Made by a program: the position numbers and the translations under genes
Shown: positions 36,006-45,100 of the stretch, piece by piece
Layout of the letters: each line of letters starts with the position of its first letter
How positions within the stretch are numbered: the first letter of the stretch is position 1
The notes under the pieces: generated by a model
The model's database searches: none
What the model was told of the DNA's origin: nothing
What the model saw: the letters and a program-made list of their open reading frames with translations, nothing else
DNA from: JACKAL01 sp964400355
GTDB lineage: Bacteria; Bdellovibrionota; Bdellovibrionia; Bdellovibrionales; JAGQZY01
Length of the DNA: 64,000 nt
Direction: 5' to 3'
Assembly (NCBI GenBank): GCA_964400355.1
Contig: CAYNTO010000007.1
Span: 60,619 to 124,618 of the forward strand

Positions 36006-36383
36006 TTATTGAACTGCTTTAATGGCCGGATTGTCGGCGAACTTATAAATGACTATCGATTGCTGACCCTCATCAAAACGCGAGAACTTTAGCACAACTA
36101 GATTTTCCTTTTCAAAGCGCTTCAAAATACACTTTAACTTCTTTCGGCTTTTAAAAGTAGAACAACTCGCATCTTTAAGTGATGACACTTCATTTTTCTT
36201 AAAATCAAATAGCTCACAGGTGTTATCCGGGCAGAATTTGAACCTAACAATATCTTTTAGTTTCTCCCGCTCAATCTTACTCCCTAGCTTATCTTTTATG
36301 CCCTTGGCCTCCTCAGTTGCTCCAGCACTTAGCAAAATACTCAAGATAGACAGCAAACATATCTTACTCATAACGATAATCAT
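36006..36383 (-). CDS. Small secreted hypothetical protein
   Basis: 125 aa (start at 36383 or 36371). Signal peptide KICLLSILSILLSAGA, then a Lys-rich basic mature part with four cysteines (FCPDNTCELF, ASCSTF, LKCIL) and VVLKFSRFDEGQQSIVIYKF at the end. No family recognised. Base composition is AT-richer than the genes to its left. It is the last gene of the minus-strand accessory island. Confidence 0.55.
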   Translation of the reverse strand: MIIVMSKICLLSILSILLSAGATEEAKGIKDKLGSKIEREKLKDIVRFKFCPDNTCELFDFKKNEVSSLKDASCSTFKSRKKLKCILKRFEKENLVVLKFSRFDEGQQSIVIYKFADNPAIKAVQ

Positions 36384-36442
36384 AAATCAGATACTCCATT
36401 TCCTATTAAGCACAGATTAATCACTGACTTCTCCCCAAGACT

Positions 36443-36730
36443 TCATAGACCATCATGGGCATAATGCAAATTAAGACGCAAAAGGAAGCAGCTAAGAATA
36501 TTAGTTGCCTCCTTGTATTCATTTTTAAAAAGTTTTTTTGCAAAGCCGAAAAAAAAGATTGTTCCAATTAAAAAAGACACCGTTATAAATAAATAGTATT
36601 CCATTCCATAACCGCATAATGCTAGCGAAACTAGCAAAATAGTCGCTGACAAAAACTGGGTCGAAAGAAAAAATAAAACATATCGAAACAAATTATCTAC
36701 CAATACGCCTAGGTTGCGGAATTTACGCAA
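36443..36730 (-). CDS. Small membrane protein
   Basis: 95 aa, start TTG with AAGGAG 9 bases upstream inside the end of the preceding gene. Two to three TM segments (YVLFFLSTQFLSATILLVSLAL, ITVSFLIGTIFFFGF). The end is amphipathic. No family. Adjacent to and probably co-translated with the 107-aa membrane protein, and could be an immunity or accessory membrane factor of the Rhs island (inference). Confidence 0.5.
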   Translation of the reverse strand: MRKFRNLGVLVDNLFRYVLFFLSTQFLSATILLVSLALCGYGMEYYLFITVSFLIGTIFFFGFAKKLFKNEYKEATNILSCFLLRLNLHYAHDGL

Positions 36731-36733
36731 GGT

Positions 36734-37057
36734 TTACTTCTCCTTCATCAGATACATCACCGCCATGCGAAATGCCGCCAATGTACTGCAGAGTAGAAAA
36801 GAATAAATAAGAAGTATATGTACTGATATGCCACTACCTGCATTGGAATTAGCTGCCAGAATCGTACAAATGAAAGTAAAAAAACCAATGGACATCAAAT
36901 ACTTAAAATAAGTTGGTCCTCTCCCAATCCTAGTCATAGTAACGTCCATGATTGTTGCTAAGCAGAATGTAGCTGCAGCAAAGTAAAAGTCAGTACTCAT
37001 CCAATACAAAAATAATGTGGTGATAAAGTATAGAGCCAAGCGACTATAAAAATTCAT
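36734..37057 (-). CDS. Small polytopic membrane protein
   Basis: 107 aa with three to four hydrophobic segments (LALYFITTLFLYWM, FYFAAATFCLATIM, YLMSIGFFTFICTILAA, ILLIYSFLLCSTLAAF). No family recognised. Its end carries the ribosome binding site of the 95-aa gene 3 bp downstream, so the two form a pair. Confidence 0.5.
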   Translation of the reverse strand: MNFYSRLALYFITTLFLYWMSTDFYFAAATFCLATIMDVTMTRIGRGPTYFKYLMSIGFFTFICTILAANSNAGSGISVHILLIYSFLLCSTLAAFRMAVMYLMKEK

Positions 37058-37087
37058 TGTATCGTTCCTTCCGTCAACGTTTATAAC

Positions 37088-37397
37088 CTACTCGCCTACC
37101 ATGTTCTTTAATACCAATAACACTATAGCTGATACTGTCAGCGCAACGATCGACCAAATTCCAACGAAAAGCAGTTCCCAGCTTAAGAGTTCCGATCCAT
37201 CAGCTCCTAGCCAAACTGGTGTCCAATAGAGTATATGAAACTGGAGCCGGTAAAATAAAAATGACAATCCAACGTGGCCTTCTTTTTAATATCAAAACCC
37301 AAGTAAGTTGAAATAATACGCAAATAAAGGTGACAACAAATGGACCGGATACCAGAGAAAGCGAATCTAAAAAATTAATAATCATAGCAAACACCAA
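37088..37397 (-). pseudogene. Small membrane protein gene, apparently frameshifted
   Basis: Two overlapping frames each encode half of what looks like one ~100-aa membrane protein. The first (37397 down to 37200) gives two TM segments ending in KRRPRWIVIF and then becomes unconvincing. The +1 frame from about 37270 down to a TAG at 37088 continues with FLFYRLQFHILYW, then a Trp-rich loop and a strong TM helix (SIVALTVSAIVLLVL). Either a frameshifted remnant or a sequencing error near 37270. The two frames could also be two tiny overlapping genes. Confidence 0.4.
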
Positions 37398-37408
37398 TAA
37401 TCATTCAC

Positions 37409-37933
37409 TTAATCTGATGTCCAAATTTTAGTGAATCCATTATCACGCCAGAGAAATATCACTTCGCTCTGCTCATAGGCGATTCTCTTAAATCCTTTTG
37501 AGTCAGCAAAACCCTTTGATCTAATATGACGCAAATCCTTTTCGCTTAAAGATGCAATATAATAATTACTTCGATCTCCTGAAGAATCACTATAGTCCTC
37601 GAGCAATTGTATGTTTTCCATTTTATCTATCCAGAAAAGACGATCAATTCTGCCCTGCTTTTCGTCATCGACAACAAGAACTGCGCAACCGAAATTATCG
37701 CACACTAGTCCTGGACCCTGCCCTGAATGTTGGTCGTTAAACGACTTGAGTATGTCTTGCTGTAGCATTTCTTTTTTTAACGCCGAAAAATTAGGGTTCG
37801 TGCGCTTAATAATCCTTTGTACACGTGAGCTTAATTCAGTCGCGCTTTCGACATCTGGTTGCATTTTAGTTTGGCATGAAATGCTCGGGGCAAGTAACAA
37901 AATTTGAATACTAATCAATAGAAGTTTTTTCAT
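37409..37933 (-). CDS. Lipoprotein, hypothetical
   Basis: 174 aa; signal MKKLLLISIQILLLAPSI with lipobox SISC. The mature part has a Cys pair (LVCDNFGCAVL), acidic middle and an aromatic C-terminal strand (VIFLWRDNGFTKIW). No family. ATG 37954 would add 7 residues before the basic start of the signal. It could guard the periplasmic face against a tip toxin of the island (speculative). Confidence 0.5.
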   Translation of the reverse strand: MKKLLLISIQILLLAPSISCQTKMQPDVESATELSSRVQRIIKRTNPNFSALKKEMLQQDILKSFNDQHSGQGPGLVCDNFGCAVLVVDDEKQGRIDRLFWIDKMENIQLLEDYSDSSGDRSNYYIASLSEKDLRHIRSKGFADSKGFKRIAYEQSEVIFLWRDNGFTKIWTSD

Positions 37934-38111
37934 GTTACATCTGAGTATTTTCATCTACAACAATTGAAATCTATCTTTTAGAGATAATCAATTGCAATCA
38001 TACAACAGACCAACTAAAAATATTTAGACCTACAAATCTTATATCCAGAAGTAGAGCAAAACTTTGATGCATCCATTTCTCAGCTGAGTTATCACTTCAT
38101 TCTAACTCTAA

Positions 38112-38567
38112 CTAGTTTCCTGTTTTTTTAATTATTGTTAGAATATCTTGCACTTCACGACTCTTAACTGAACCAACCGGCCTAATTGCCTCTGGATGCT
38201 CAACATTAGGTGCATATATGTATTGTTTATTTATAAGAAGATTCCCAAATGTTTCGCACTCGGTCGACTTATATAGATAGAAAGTTTCTGTTTTATCTAA
38301 TGGCTCTGCGGTAGCGTCTAGAGTGATTGTAACTACCTCATCCTTCTTTAGTTTTCCTTTTAAAACGGTTCCGACTCTTGCCTTATATAAAAACTTGCGT
38401 CGGCCCAAGTCTTCCTTAGAGAAGACTTGCACAACTAAAATATCTTTGGAATTCCAAACTAGTTTCTCAGGACTCCACTCCCAGCTATGAGTAGGTGGGT
38501 ACTTACAACCAAAGGCAAACTGCGGCACAAATAAGGACGTAAATATCAATACGTCAATTAATCTCAT
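38112..38567 (-). CDS. Secreted protein, possibly netrin/NTR-like fold
   Basis: 151 aa: a signal peptide ending near FAFG, a mature N-terminus beginning with Cys (CKYPP), then VWNSKDILVVQVFSK, FLYKARVGTVLKGKLKKDE and VVTITLDATAE, then a second Cys in KSTECETFGN. A Cys immediately after the signal plus a strand-rich OB-like body with a V-x-VLKG pattern is typical of small secreted NTR/TIMP-like modules; this is a resemblance, not an identification. Confidence 0.45.
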   Translation of the reverse strand: MRLIDVLIFTSLFVPQFAFGCKYPPTHSWEWSPEKLVWNSKDILVVQVFSKEDLGRRKFLYKARVGTVLKGKLKKDEVVTITLDATAEPLDKTETFYLYKSTECETFGNLLINKQYIYAPNVEHPEAIRPVGSVKSREVQDILTIIKKTGN

Positions 38568-38718
38568 ATATTATATCCCTATGGAGCGCGCCCGTCACCA
38601 TCGAAAATGTCTTGCTTAACCGGCTATAACTTACTTAGAACGGACAACTTTGAGCAAATTTAATTTCAAATATTTTGAGTTTCCCATCTAGTTTGCCTAG
38701 CCTCATAGGCACCTCATA

Positions 38719-38856
38719 CTAACTGGCAATGAGACTGCTCTTATCAAAGAATAACTTTCTTAAGGTATCAGGAGAATATATATAAATACTAACAGTTAAA
38801 AGTAATGCGATTATACAGACGTAAACGAAAATCTTAATTATTCTTTTTCTATTCAT
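38719..38856 (-). CDS. 45-aa single-TM protein downstream of orphan Rhs tip
   Basis: Too short for most gene callers. ATG with GGAG 6 bases upstream; 45 codons; TAG stop. Basic start MNRKRIIK, one TM helix (IFVYVCIIALLLTVSIYIY) and a short polar tail. It is the first possible gene after the orphan tip at 38931 on the same strand, so it is a candidate immunity or accessory protein. The rest of 38568-38930 shows nothing recognisable. Confidence 0.4.
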   Translation of the reverse strand: MNRKRIIKIFVYVCIIALLLTVSIYIYSPDTLRKLFFDKSSLIAS

Positions 38857-38930
38857 GCGGTTCTCCATGTTGGAGGACTTTTATCCCAATGTTTCTTTGG
38901 CTTAGTGTCAGTCCCCTGGTTAGGCCTCGG

Positions 38931-39182
38931 TCACGTCGGTGCTCGATAGTCAGGGTCACGATCCCTGTCGACTTCTTTATTGACCTTAACATCCAAGTTG
39001 TGTTCTTCAATCTTGTGACAAGTCATCGAATCCCCGATAAGACATCCGATATACTTGAGCGGTAATAAGTGCTTCGGGATACGATATTCTCCTTTTGGAT
39101 CAATATAATTTATAGGATCACTTATTACATACCCATACAGGTTCGTATCTCCACCTTCAAACCCTATCGGATCCTTACTCAA
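38931..39182 (-). CDS. Orphan Rhs C-terminal tip (cassette 2)
   Basis: The first ~33 residues repeat the end of the Rhs core of the full-length gene at 42164 (SKDPIGFEGGDTNLYGYV then DPINYIDPKG), after which the sequence is unique (~45 residues, KHLLPLKYIGCLIGDSMTC and a charged end). The first codon counted is the TTG for Leu of RWLSKDP; core homology goes on for 10 more codons upstream (RHYDGKVGRW) to an in-frame TGA at 39216-39218. No start codon or promoter of its own is evident, as expected for a silent spare tip. Confidence 0.65.
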   Translation of the reverse strand: MSKDPIGFEGGDTNLYGYVISDPINYIDPKGEYRIPKHLLPLKYIGCLIGDSMTCHKIEEHNLDVKVNKEVDRDRDPDYRAPT

Positions 39183-39588
39183 CCATCTTCCTACCTTGCC
39201 ATCATAATGTCTTTCTCATCTCGCAATAAACTCTTTAGAGCAATATAGATTCGTTCTTAAGTATAATTCTAATCCAAATATTCCGAATTTTCCAAATTGT
39301 TTGGCACTCAATTGGTACGATGATAAATCTCAACCTAGTGGATCGTGAAATAGTGGGCTGAGGTGAGTTCTCAGCACGACAGGATCCGAGGATTACATCC
39401 AATGTTCGTGAACGGATTCTTGAGAAACGAAATCCAGAAGACTCAAGCGAAACGCCACGCCGACCAAGTTACTCAAGGTCACCATAAATCTGCGCGAAAG
39501 TATCCGGCTCTATAAATCTTAGCCCCAGAAGTAGTGCAGACTCTTATTGCTTTTTTATTTCGATACTGTGCTACCAGGTAAATTCTAT
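39127..39588 (-). repeat. Direct repeat copy B preceding orphan tip 2
   Basis: About 460 bp nearly identical to 40767-41226. On the minus strand it runs from a non-coding part (from ctaccaggtaaattctata, 39569-39588) through a highly conserved middle (39215-39540) into the shared Rhs core end. Both copies carry the same TGA 12 codons before the core Leu codon. The non-coding part has no counterpart in the full-length rhs gene. Confidence 0.85.
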
Positions 39589-39700
39589 ATAGTCTTGCAC
39601 AAGCTTACCGCGTTCAGCAATGATCCTATTCAACGTGTCTGCTTCATTCGGATTTTTGGGGCACTGCATATCTAGCTCATTTAATCTTCTCAAGAATCTG

Positions 39701-40471
39701 TTATCTCTCAATTCTATCTTCGGGACCAATCAATCCCAGAAAGTGTTTCCGATATAAAACTGCTAAAAGCATGAACGTTGCACCCGCAGTCAATAGAAGT
39801 TCAACCTCTGATACTGCGGCTCGCACTACTTGATTGTAATTATAAATGCACACGAATGCGTTACAAATGCAATGCATGAGAATGGGTACCCAAATATTGC
39901 GAGTCTGATAATACATAAGGCCAAAAATCCAACCACCAATAAAATAGATCGGATAACCACCTAGATTAGAGTGATAAAGCGAGAATAATGCACTCGTGAT
40001 GAGAAGAATTATAAATAATGGAGTTTTTCTTTTAAATAAGCTGAACATCGTTCCACGAAATATTACCTCTTCTAAAATTGGACTAATTAAAACTGCAGAA
40101 ACTATTTTGATCCAACTTGTGTTAGGAACAGTAGAAAAATTAAATAACTTCGTTAAAAGGTCAGCGGTCGAAATATTAATAACAAACAACGAAATACTAA
40201 GCAGAACCGCTTGCAACCACACAATTGTCCGAGCCCGTTGAACATACAGTTTCGTTTTACTTGCAAACATAAAAAATATAAACGCGATCGATAGCGTCTT
40301 ACTTATAACTACCGCCAGGTCTCCCACCAATAATAGATCCACCGTAAAATATTGAAACATTGAGAACAAAAACAGATAAAAAATAGCTTGCGTGAATACG
40401 AGAATACAAAAGAGGAACAGGCAAGCGATCCAAGGATTTTTTTTAAAAAGATTATTCAATTTAGTTTTCAC
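39701..40471 (-). CDS. CPBP family intramembrane glutamic endopeptidase (Abi/CAAX-like)
   Basis: 256 aa, about seven TM helices. The three CPBP motifs are present: EEVIFRGTMFSLF (EExxxR), FSLYHSN (second motif His) and ILMHCICNAF (third motif His and Asn). Relatives process prenylated proteins in eukaryotes and, in lactic acid bacteria, give self-immunity to bacteriocins. GTG start only 4 bases after the stop codon of orphan Rhs tip 1, so the two are translationally coupled and the protease may act as the tip's immunity protein (inference). A spacer of ~110 bp follows before repeat B. Confidence 0.85.
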   Translation of the reverse strand: MKTKLNNLFKKNPWIACLFLFCILVFTQAIFYLFLFSMFQYFTVDLLLVGDLAVVISKTLSIAFIFFMFASKTKLYVQRARTIVWLQAVLLSISLFVINISTADLLTKLFNFSTVPNTSWIKIVSAVLISPILEEVIFRGTMFSLFKRKTPLFIILLITSALFSLYHSNLGGYPIYFIGGWIFGLMYYQTRNIWVPILMHCICNAFVCIYNYNQVVRAAVSEVELLLTAGATFMLLAVLYRKHFLGLIGPEDRIER

Positions 40472-40475
40472 GCCG

Positions 40476-40820
40476 TTACAAACCTGGGATTTTTAAATCA
40501 TCATCGGGAGGGCACCTCGGTGGTGGTGGTGAATATTTTCTACAACCCATTATCATCGGATTACATTTTCTATCAAGTTCTTCCTGCTGCTTCTTTTTTA
40601 AGAGTTCTGTACAATCTTGAGGTGTGTGGCAATGACCTAAACCTATCAAATTACCAATCAGTATTGCCAAAGAAACTCCTCTTTCGCCATCAAAAGGATC
40701 TTTGCCTTTTGCCGGGCTATTCCATAGACCATTCATATCGATGAAGTTCACTGGATCATTTAGCACATACCCATACAAATTCGTATCACCGCCATCAAAA
40801 TCAATCGGGTCTTTACTCAA
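40476..40820 (-). CDS. Orphan Rhs C-terminal tip (cassette 1)
   Basis: Begins with the Rhs core end (SKDPIDFDGGDTNLYGYV, DPVNFIDMNGLW) and continues with a unique ~80-residue tip: GVSLAILIGNLIGLGHCH is moderately hydrophobic, followed by a Cys-containing charged stretch (TPQDCTELL, KCNPMIMGC) and a Pro-rich end. The first codon counted is a TTG equal to the Leu of RWLSKDP; an in-frame TGA lies at 40854-40856. It has no own start signal, so it is probably expressed only after recombination into the full-length gene, or by read-through. The CPBP gene follows after 4 bp. Confidence 0.65.
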   Translation of the reverse strand: MSKDPIDFDGGDTNLYGYVLNDPVNFIDMNGLWNSPAKGKDPFDGERGVSLAILIGNLIGLGHCHTPQDCTELLKKKQQEELDRKCNPMIMGCRKYSPPPPRCPPDDDLKIPGL

Positions 40821-41226
40821 CCACCGACCTGTCTCTCCATCATAATGTCTTTCTCATCTCGCAATAAACTCTTTCGGGCAATATAGATTCGCTCTTAAGT
40901 ATAATTCTAATCCAAATATTCCGAATTTTCCAAATTGTTTGGCACTCACTTGGCACGATTATAAATCTCAACCTAGTGGATCGTGAAATATTGGGCTGAG
41001 GTGAGTACTCCGCACGACAGGCTCTGGGGATTACATCCAATGTTCGTGAACGGAATCTTGAGAAACGAAATCCAGAAGACTCAAGCGAAACGCCACGCCG
41101 ACCAAGTTGCTCAAGGTCACCATAAATCTGCGCGAAAGTATCTGGCTCTATAAATCTTAGCCCCAGAAGTAGTGCAGACTCTTATTGCATTTTATTTCTC
41201 ACCTGCGCTACCAGGTAAATTCTATA
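40767..41226 (-). repeat. Direct repeat copy A preceding orphan tip 1
   Basis: Partner of 39127-39588, spaced by ~1.64 kb. A long frame is open through most of this copy, but copy B has a stop (GAG-TAA) at the same place, so it is not a conserved coding sequence. The outer end is shared as ctaccaggtaaattctata (41207-41225). A weak, shortened relative of the outer end may also exist at ~38030-38070. Confidence 0.85.
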
Positions 41227-41288
41227 CCTTCCAGGTTTTCTGGATATTTTTGGCACGATTAGGCACGATATATTATGAACTTAAATCA

Positions 41289-41525
41289 TTACCTCGATTT
41301 ATTGGTAAATTTATTCGCCAAAATTGCCAGCATGCTAATAACAAAAACAACAGTAGCGACAGTTAACACCAATGACCAAGTTTTAAAGTTCTGTACAGAC
41401 TGCTCACCGTTAGGCCCCGCAGACATTGACGCCGACATTGCAAGACCCATTAAGGCATAGCCTCCAACTAAAAAGCTTCCAATTGTAGAGAAGTACCAAA
41501 TCCGACTCTTAATTATATTCTTCAT
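41289..41525 (-). CDS. Small two-TM membrane protein
   Basis: 78 aa with TM helices at ~10-32 (FSTIGSFLVGGYALMGLAM) and ~50-70 (SLVLTVATVVFVISMLAIL), separated by a short loop with GPNGEQS. No family recognised. Second gene behind the full-length rhs, so a candidate accessory or immunity protein. The ribosome binding site is weak. Confidence 0.5.
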   Translation of the reverse strand: MKNIIKSRIWYFSTIGSFLVGGYALMGLAMSASMSAGPNGEQSVQNFKTWSLVLTVATVVFVISMLAILANKFTNKSR

Positions 41526-41601
41526 CTTTTCTCACTACTTCTTCCTACCACCGAGGTGAATAACACTATAAAAAGAGCCATGGACACGCTTTTATATCCA
41601 G

Positions 41602-42138
41602 TTAAAATTCAATCTTGGTGGTGTAATCCATGTAGTTGCCGAATAGGGTTTTATCTTTCCAAGAAAAATATTCTTCCGGTCGATCATCAGTTGCCTTTTT
41701 GCGCGAAACTTCTAGATTATCTGAAAGATCATATTTAGGAAGTTCAGATGAGTTCCATTTTGTGTTGCTGAGTAGCTTTGCACTAAATGCTTCGACATTC
41801 TTAGGATAAAATGATACTAACATCAAACGTTCACTGAAAAAAATTAAAACTAATTTTCCGCGTTCGCCGAGGTGCTGGTAGTCGTTTATTTGAATTCTAT
41901 CCAAATTAAATTCTCCCTTTGAACGGCCACGAGAGAGGTCGGTAGTCGCTTTTTCGAACGCAATTCCTTTATTGCGTAACATCAGCTCAACATCTGCCAC
42001 TGAGTTCCCACTCGAAAAGTTGTCAATAAATGAAACCGCTGGAGCAGCTTCCAAAGGCGACCCACTGGCAAAGAATGAGACGTAAAATACGATTACGGCG
42101 GCAAGACATAAAACTAACGCGACGACAGATTTTTTCAT
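41602..42138 (-). CDS. Candidate Rhs immunity protein, membrane-anchored
   Basis: 178 aa directly downstream (25 bp) of the full-length rhs gene, the place where cognate immunity genes of polymorphic toxins lie. An N-terminal TM/signal anchor (VVALVLCLAAVIVFYVSFFA) is followed by a soluble domain with SVADVELMLRNKGIAFEK, LVLIFFSERLMLVSFYP and a C-terminal EEYFSWKDKTLFGNY. AGGA lies 4 bases before the ATG. No sequence family recognised; the immunity role is inferred from position and envelope location. Confidence 0.6.
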   Translation of the reverse strand: MKKSVVALVLCLAAVIVFYVSFFASGSPLEAAPAVSFIDNFSSGNSVADVELMLRNKGIAFEKATTDLSRGRSKGEFNLDRIQINDYQHLGERGKLVLIFFSERLMLVSFYPKNVEAFSAKLLSNTKWNSSELPKYDLSDNLEVSRKKATDDRPEEYFSWKDKTLFGNYMDYTTKIEF

Positions 42139-42163
42139 TACTTCCTCATGGATATTTGCTACC

Positions 42164-45100
42164 TTATTTTACCACATCCCTATTAACGTAATCACTACAT
42201 TTTGCACTACAATTATCAGCGGTTTTTGCAGCATCAATTCCCATGTTATTATTATTGATATCTCTTTTACCTTCGCATAGCGGTTGTCCCCTGAGCGTGC
42301 CTGCTACCTCGTAGGCGTTTCCCATAACGACAGTTGATAATGCGCCGTTTTCTCTTGTATTCATGCAAGATGCCAAGCAGTGCCTATAGGCATCCTGACG
42401 TTTACTAGAGTCTTTATCATTCACATACTTATCTGCAGCTTCCTGAGCAGCGTCATTATAAATATCCCATGGCCAAGCCCATAGTCCCATGGGATCTACT
42501 AAGTTTATTGGATCCTGCATAACATATCCGTAGAGGTTCGTATCCCCACCAGCAAAACCAATCGGATCCTTACTCAACCACCGTCCTGTCTCTCCATCAT
42601 AATGTCTTGCTCCAAACTGCACAAGCCCCGTCCTATAATCGTACAATCCACCGGCAAATCCGAACGGCTGGAACCCGGGATTTGTATCGCTCGTTACTCG
42701 TCCCCACTCGTCGTAGTCCATTCTTTGTGCAACTGTGCCGTCATCAATTTTTACCACGAGTCTTATGGAACCGCGCGGGTCTGTAACTAATCTATACTTG
42801 TTACCACCCTTAACAATGTAGTCTGGGCTGTTTGCTTTAGAGCCCCATATCACCTGCGTAAAATTACCACTTGAATCTACTTTTGCCGCAACTTTAATTT
42901 GATCTGTATAGATATATGCTTCCTCTACTGAGCCATTGATAAGAAGCTCCGACTTTCTGTTCGAGCCATCATATTTATAACTCACAACATCGCTGTTCGG
43001 TAGCGTAACAGATTTTAACTTACCCCACGCATCCCAACTATAATTTGTCTGGTCGCTTGTGCTGGTATCAAGCTTAGAAGTTCTTTCTCCGTTCTTATCG
43101 TACCCAAATTGGTAGTTGTTCCACGTTGAGAGGCGGTCATGAGCATCGTACGTGGCTGTGAATGCCGTACCGCGAACCTGGCCGCTCGTGCGGTTGGAGT
43201 TTGAGTCGTAGGTGTTTTCCGAGGCCAATGTGGAATTGACTTCGACCTCGTCTAGGCGACCTGCTGTATCGTACGTGTAGTCATAGATAGCGGTTGTTCC
43301 GAGTACGTTTTCGCTCATTTGAGTGATGCGGCCTAATAGATCTCGCGTTAACGAGTAACTGTACTTGGTGCTACCACTGTAGCTCACTGTGTAGCCGTTG
43401 AATTCACCGTACGTGGAGCTATACGTGAGACTCTCGCTTAAACTCCCAATCGTGATTGCGTCGGTTAAGCCGGTTGTGGCGTTTACCGAGTACGTGAGAT
43501 CACCTGCCGTTTCCAGGATGGAATCTAGATCGTACGTGTAGTTCCATGATCCAATAGTGGCATCTGCATCATCCTTAATAGTGATCGATGCGAGTCTGAG
43601 ATCATCGTAGGTCATTACAAGCTTCCCAACGTATTCACTGCCTCCATCTATCCACAGTTGGTTTGATAGCAGCATAGGGCCGCGACGAGTGTATTCGTTG
43701 ACTATTCCATCTGGACTTGAGGTTTCTGTTGGCAATCCGTTTGGATCGTAGCCGTAAAAGTTGAAGGAATTTGTTCCGTCGCTTATTGATGAGAGCTTTG
43801 TAGAGTTTGAGTAGTAGGTGTAAGTCAACTGGCTGCCGTCCGGGCGTTGAACTTTTGAGAGGACGCCGTCGTCGTTGTAGTAATAGTGTATACCGGTGTT
43901 GTAGTTACTATTTACGGCTGGGGGAAGTAGCGAAGCCAATAGCTCTGTCGCTTTTCCGTAATTGTAGTAATACGCATCCTTTCCCGGAGGCTGCACGGTT
44001 AGTAGTTTTCCATTGCCGTCGTAGGTGTAGTTGATCTCTCTGCTATCAGGTAACGTGATTTTCGTATTGTTGCCAGCCAAGTCATACGCATATGTCGTCA
44101 CTTGGGATAGAGAATTCGTTACAGTTTCCAAAAATCCTGACGACAGGTAAGTATAGGCTGTTGTTCTTGAACCCTGTGTCGTCGATGTAAGTTTACCATT
44201 GCTGTTATAAGTAAACTGCGTCGCTGCACTTGCTGGTCCGTCAACTTCTACAGTTCTTTCTTTCGCATCTAACACCCGGGTGCTCACACGACCCTCGAAC
44301 GATGTGTTCGTCCAGGTTTTGGTGGACTTTGTGAAAACTGAAGTCTCTGTGTTGCTATCGTACGTGTGTGAATTCGTTAACGTGGTATAATTGAAAGGAT
44401 CGCCTCCGGTGTGATTCGAAGTTCGATTGTAGTAGTGAAAGTAGTCCTGAGCAGAATCGTTAATTTTATTTTCGCTTGTGTACTTAATTGTATCAAAACG
44501 AGGATCACTCGAGAGAGTTTTGAACTCTCCAATGTGACCGCTGGATGTGATCATGGTGTCTGCGTATTCTTTATACGTTTGTTCTACGCCATCACTGGTC
44601 GTGCCACTTCGTTTGGATACCGGCGCAACCACAGTACCAACGCTTCGCACCTCGTAGTCCGTCTGAGTGCCGGCTTTCGATGTAAATCGGACAATGCCTT
44701 CATTGGGATTGCCTAAAAAAGAAAGCGTGCTCGTAAGGCCGCCGACACGTTCGTCTTTGGTAAGCCTTCCCGATCCATCGTAGAAAAATTTGGAAACCTG
44801 CCCGGCTGGCTTTTCAAAACTTTTTAAAAGTCCAGAACCACTCTGGTGATATTCCATGTAGTACGTTTCGCTTTTTGGATTTGTCACCTCTACCAATCGC
44901 CCTACGCCGTTTAGCGTAAGCGAAGTCGTCTGACTGTAGGGAGATGTAATCCCTGTTAGCGCTCCACCCATATTGCGATTTATAGTGGTGACCTTACTAT
45001 ATGCATCCGTAATCGTCGAGAGTCTGCCAGAGAGGTCGTATGCAAAAGAATAGATTAAACTATCAAGAAGCGTTGTTCGGGTCTCTAAGTGTTTTCCGTA

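Noticed and set aside
40840..41040. 66-codon minus-strand frame inside direct repeat A
   Set aside because: The second repeat copy carries a stop codon and changes in the extended frame, so coding conservation is not supported.
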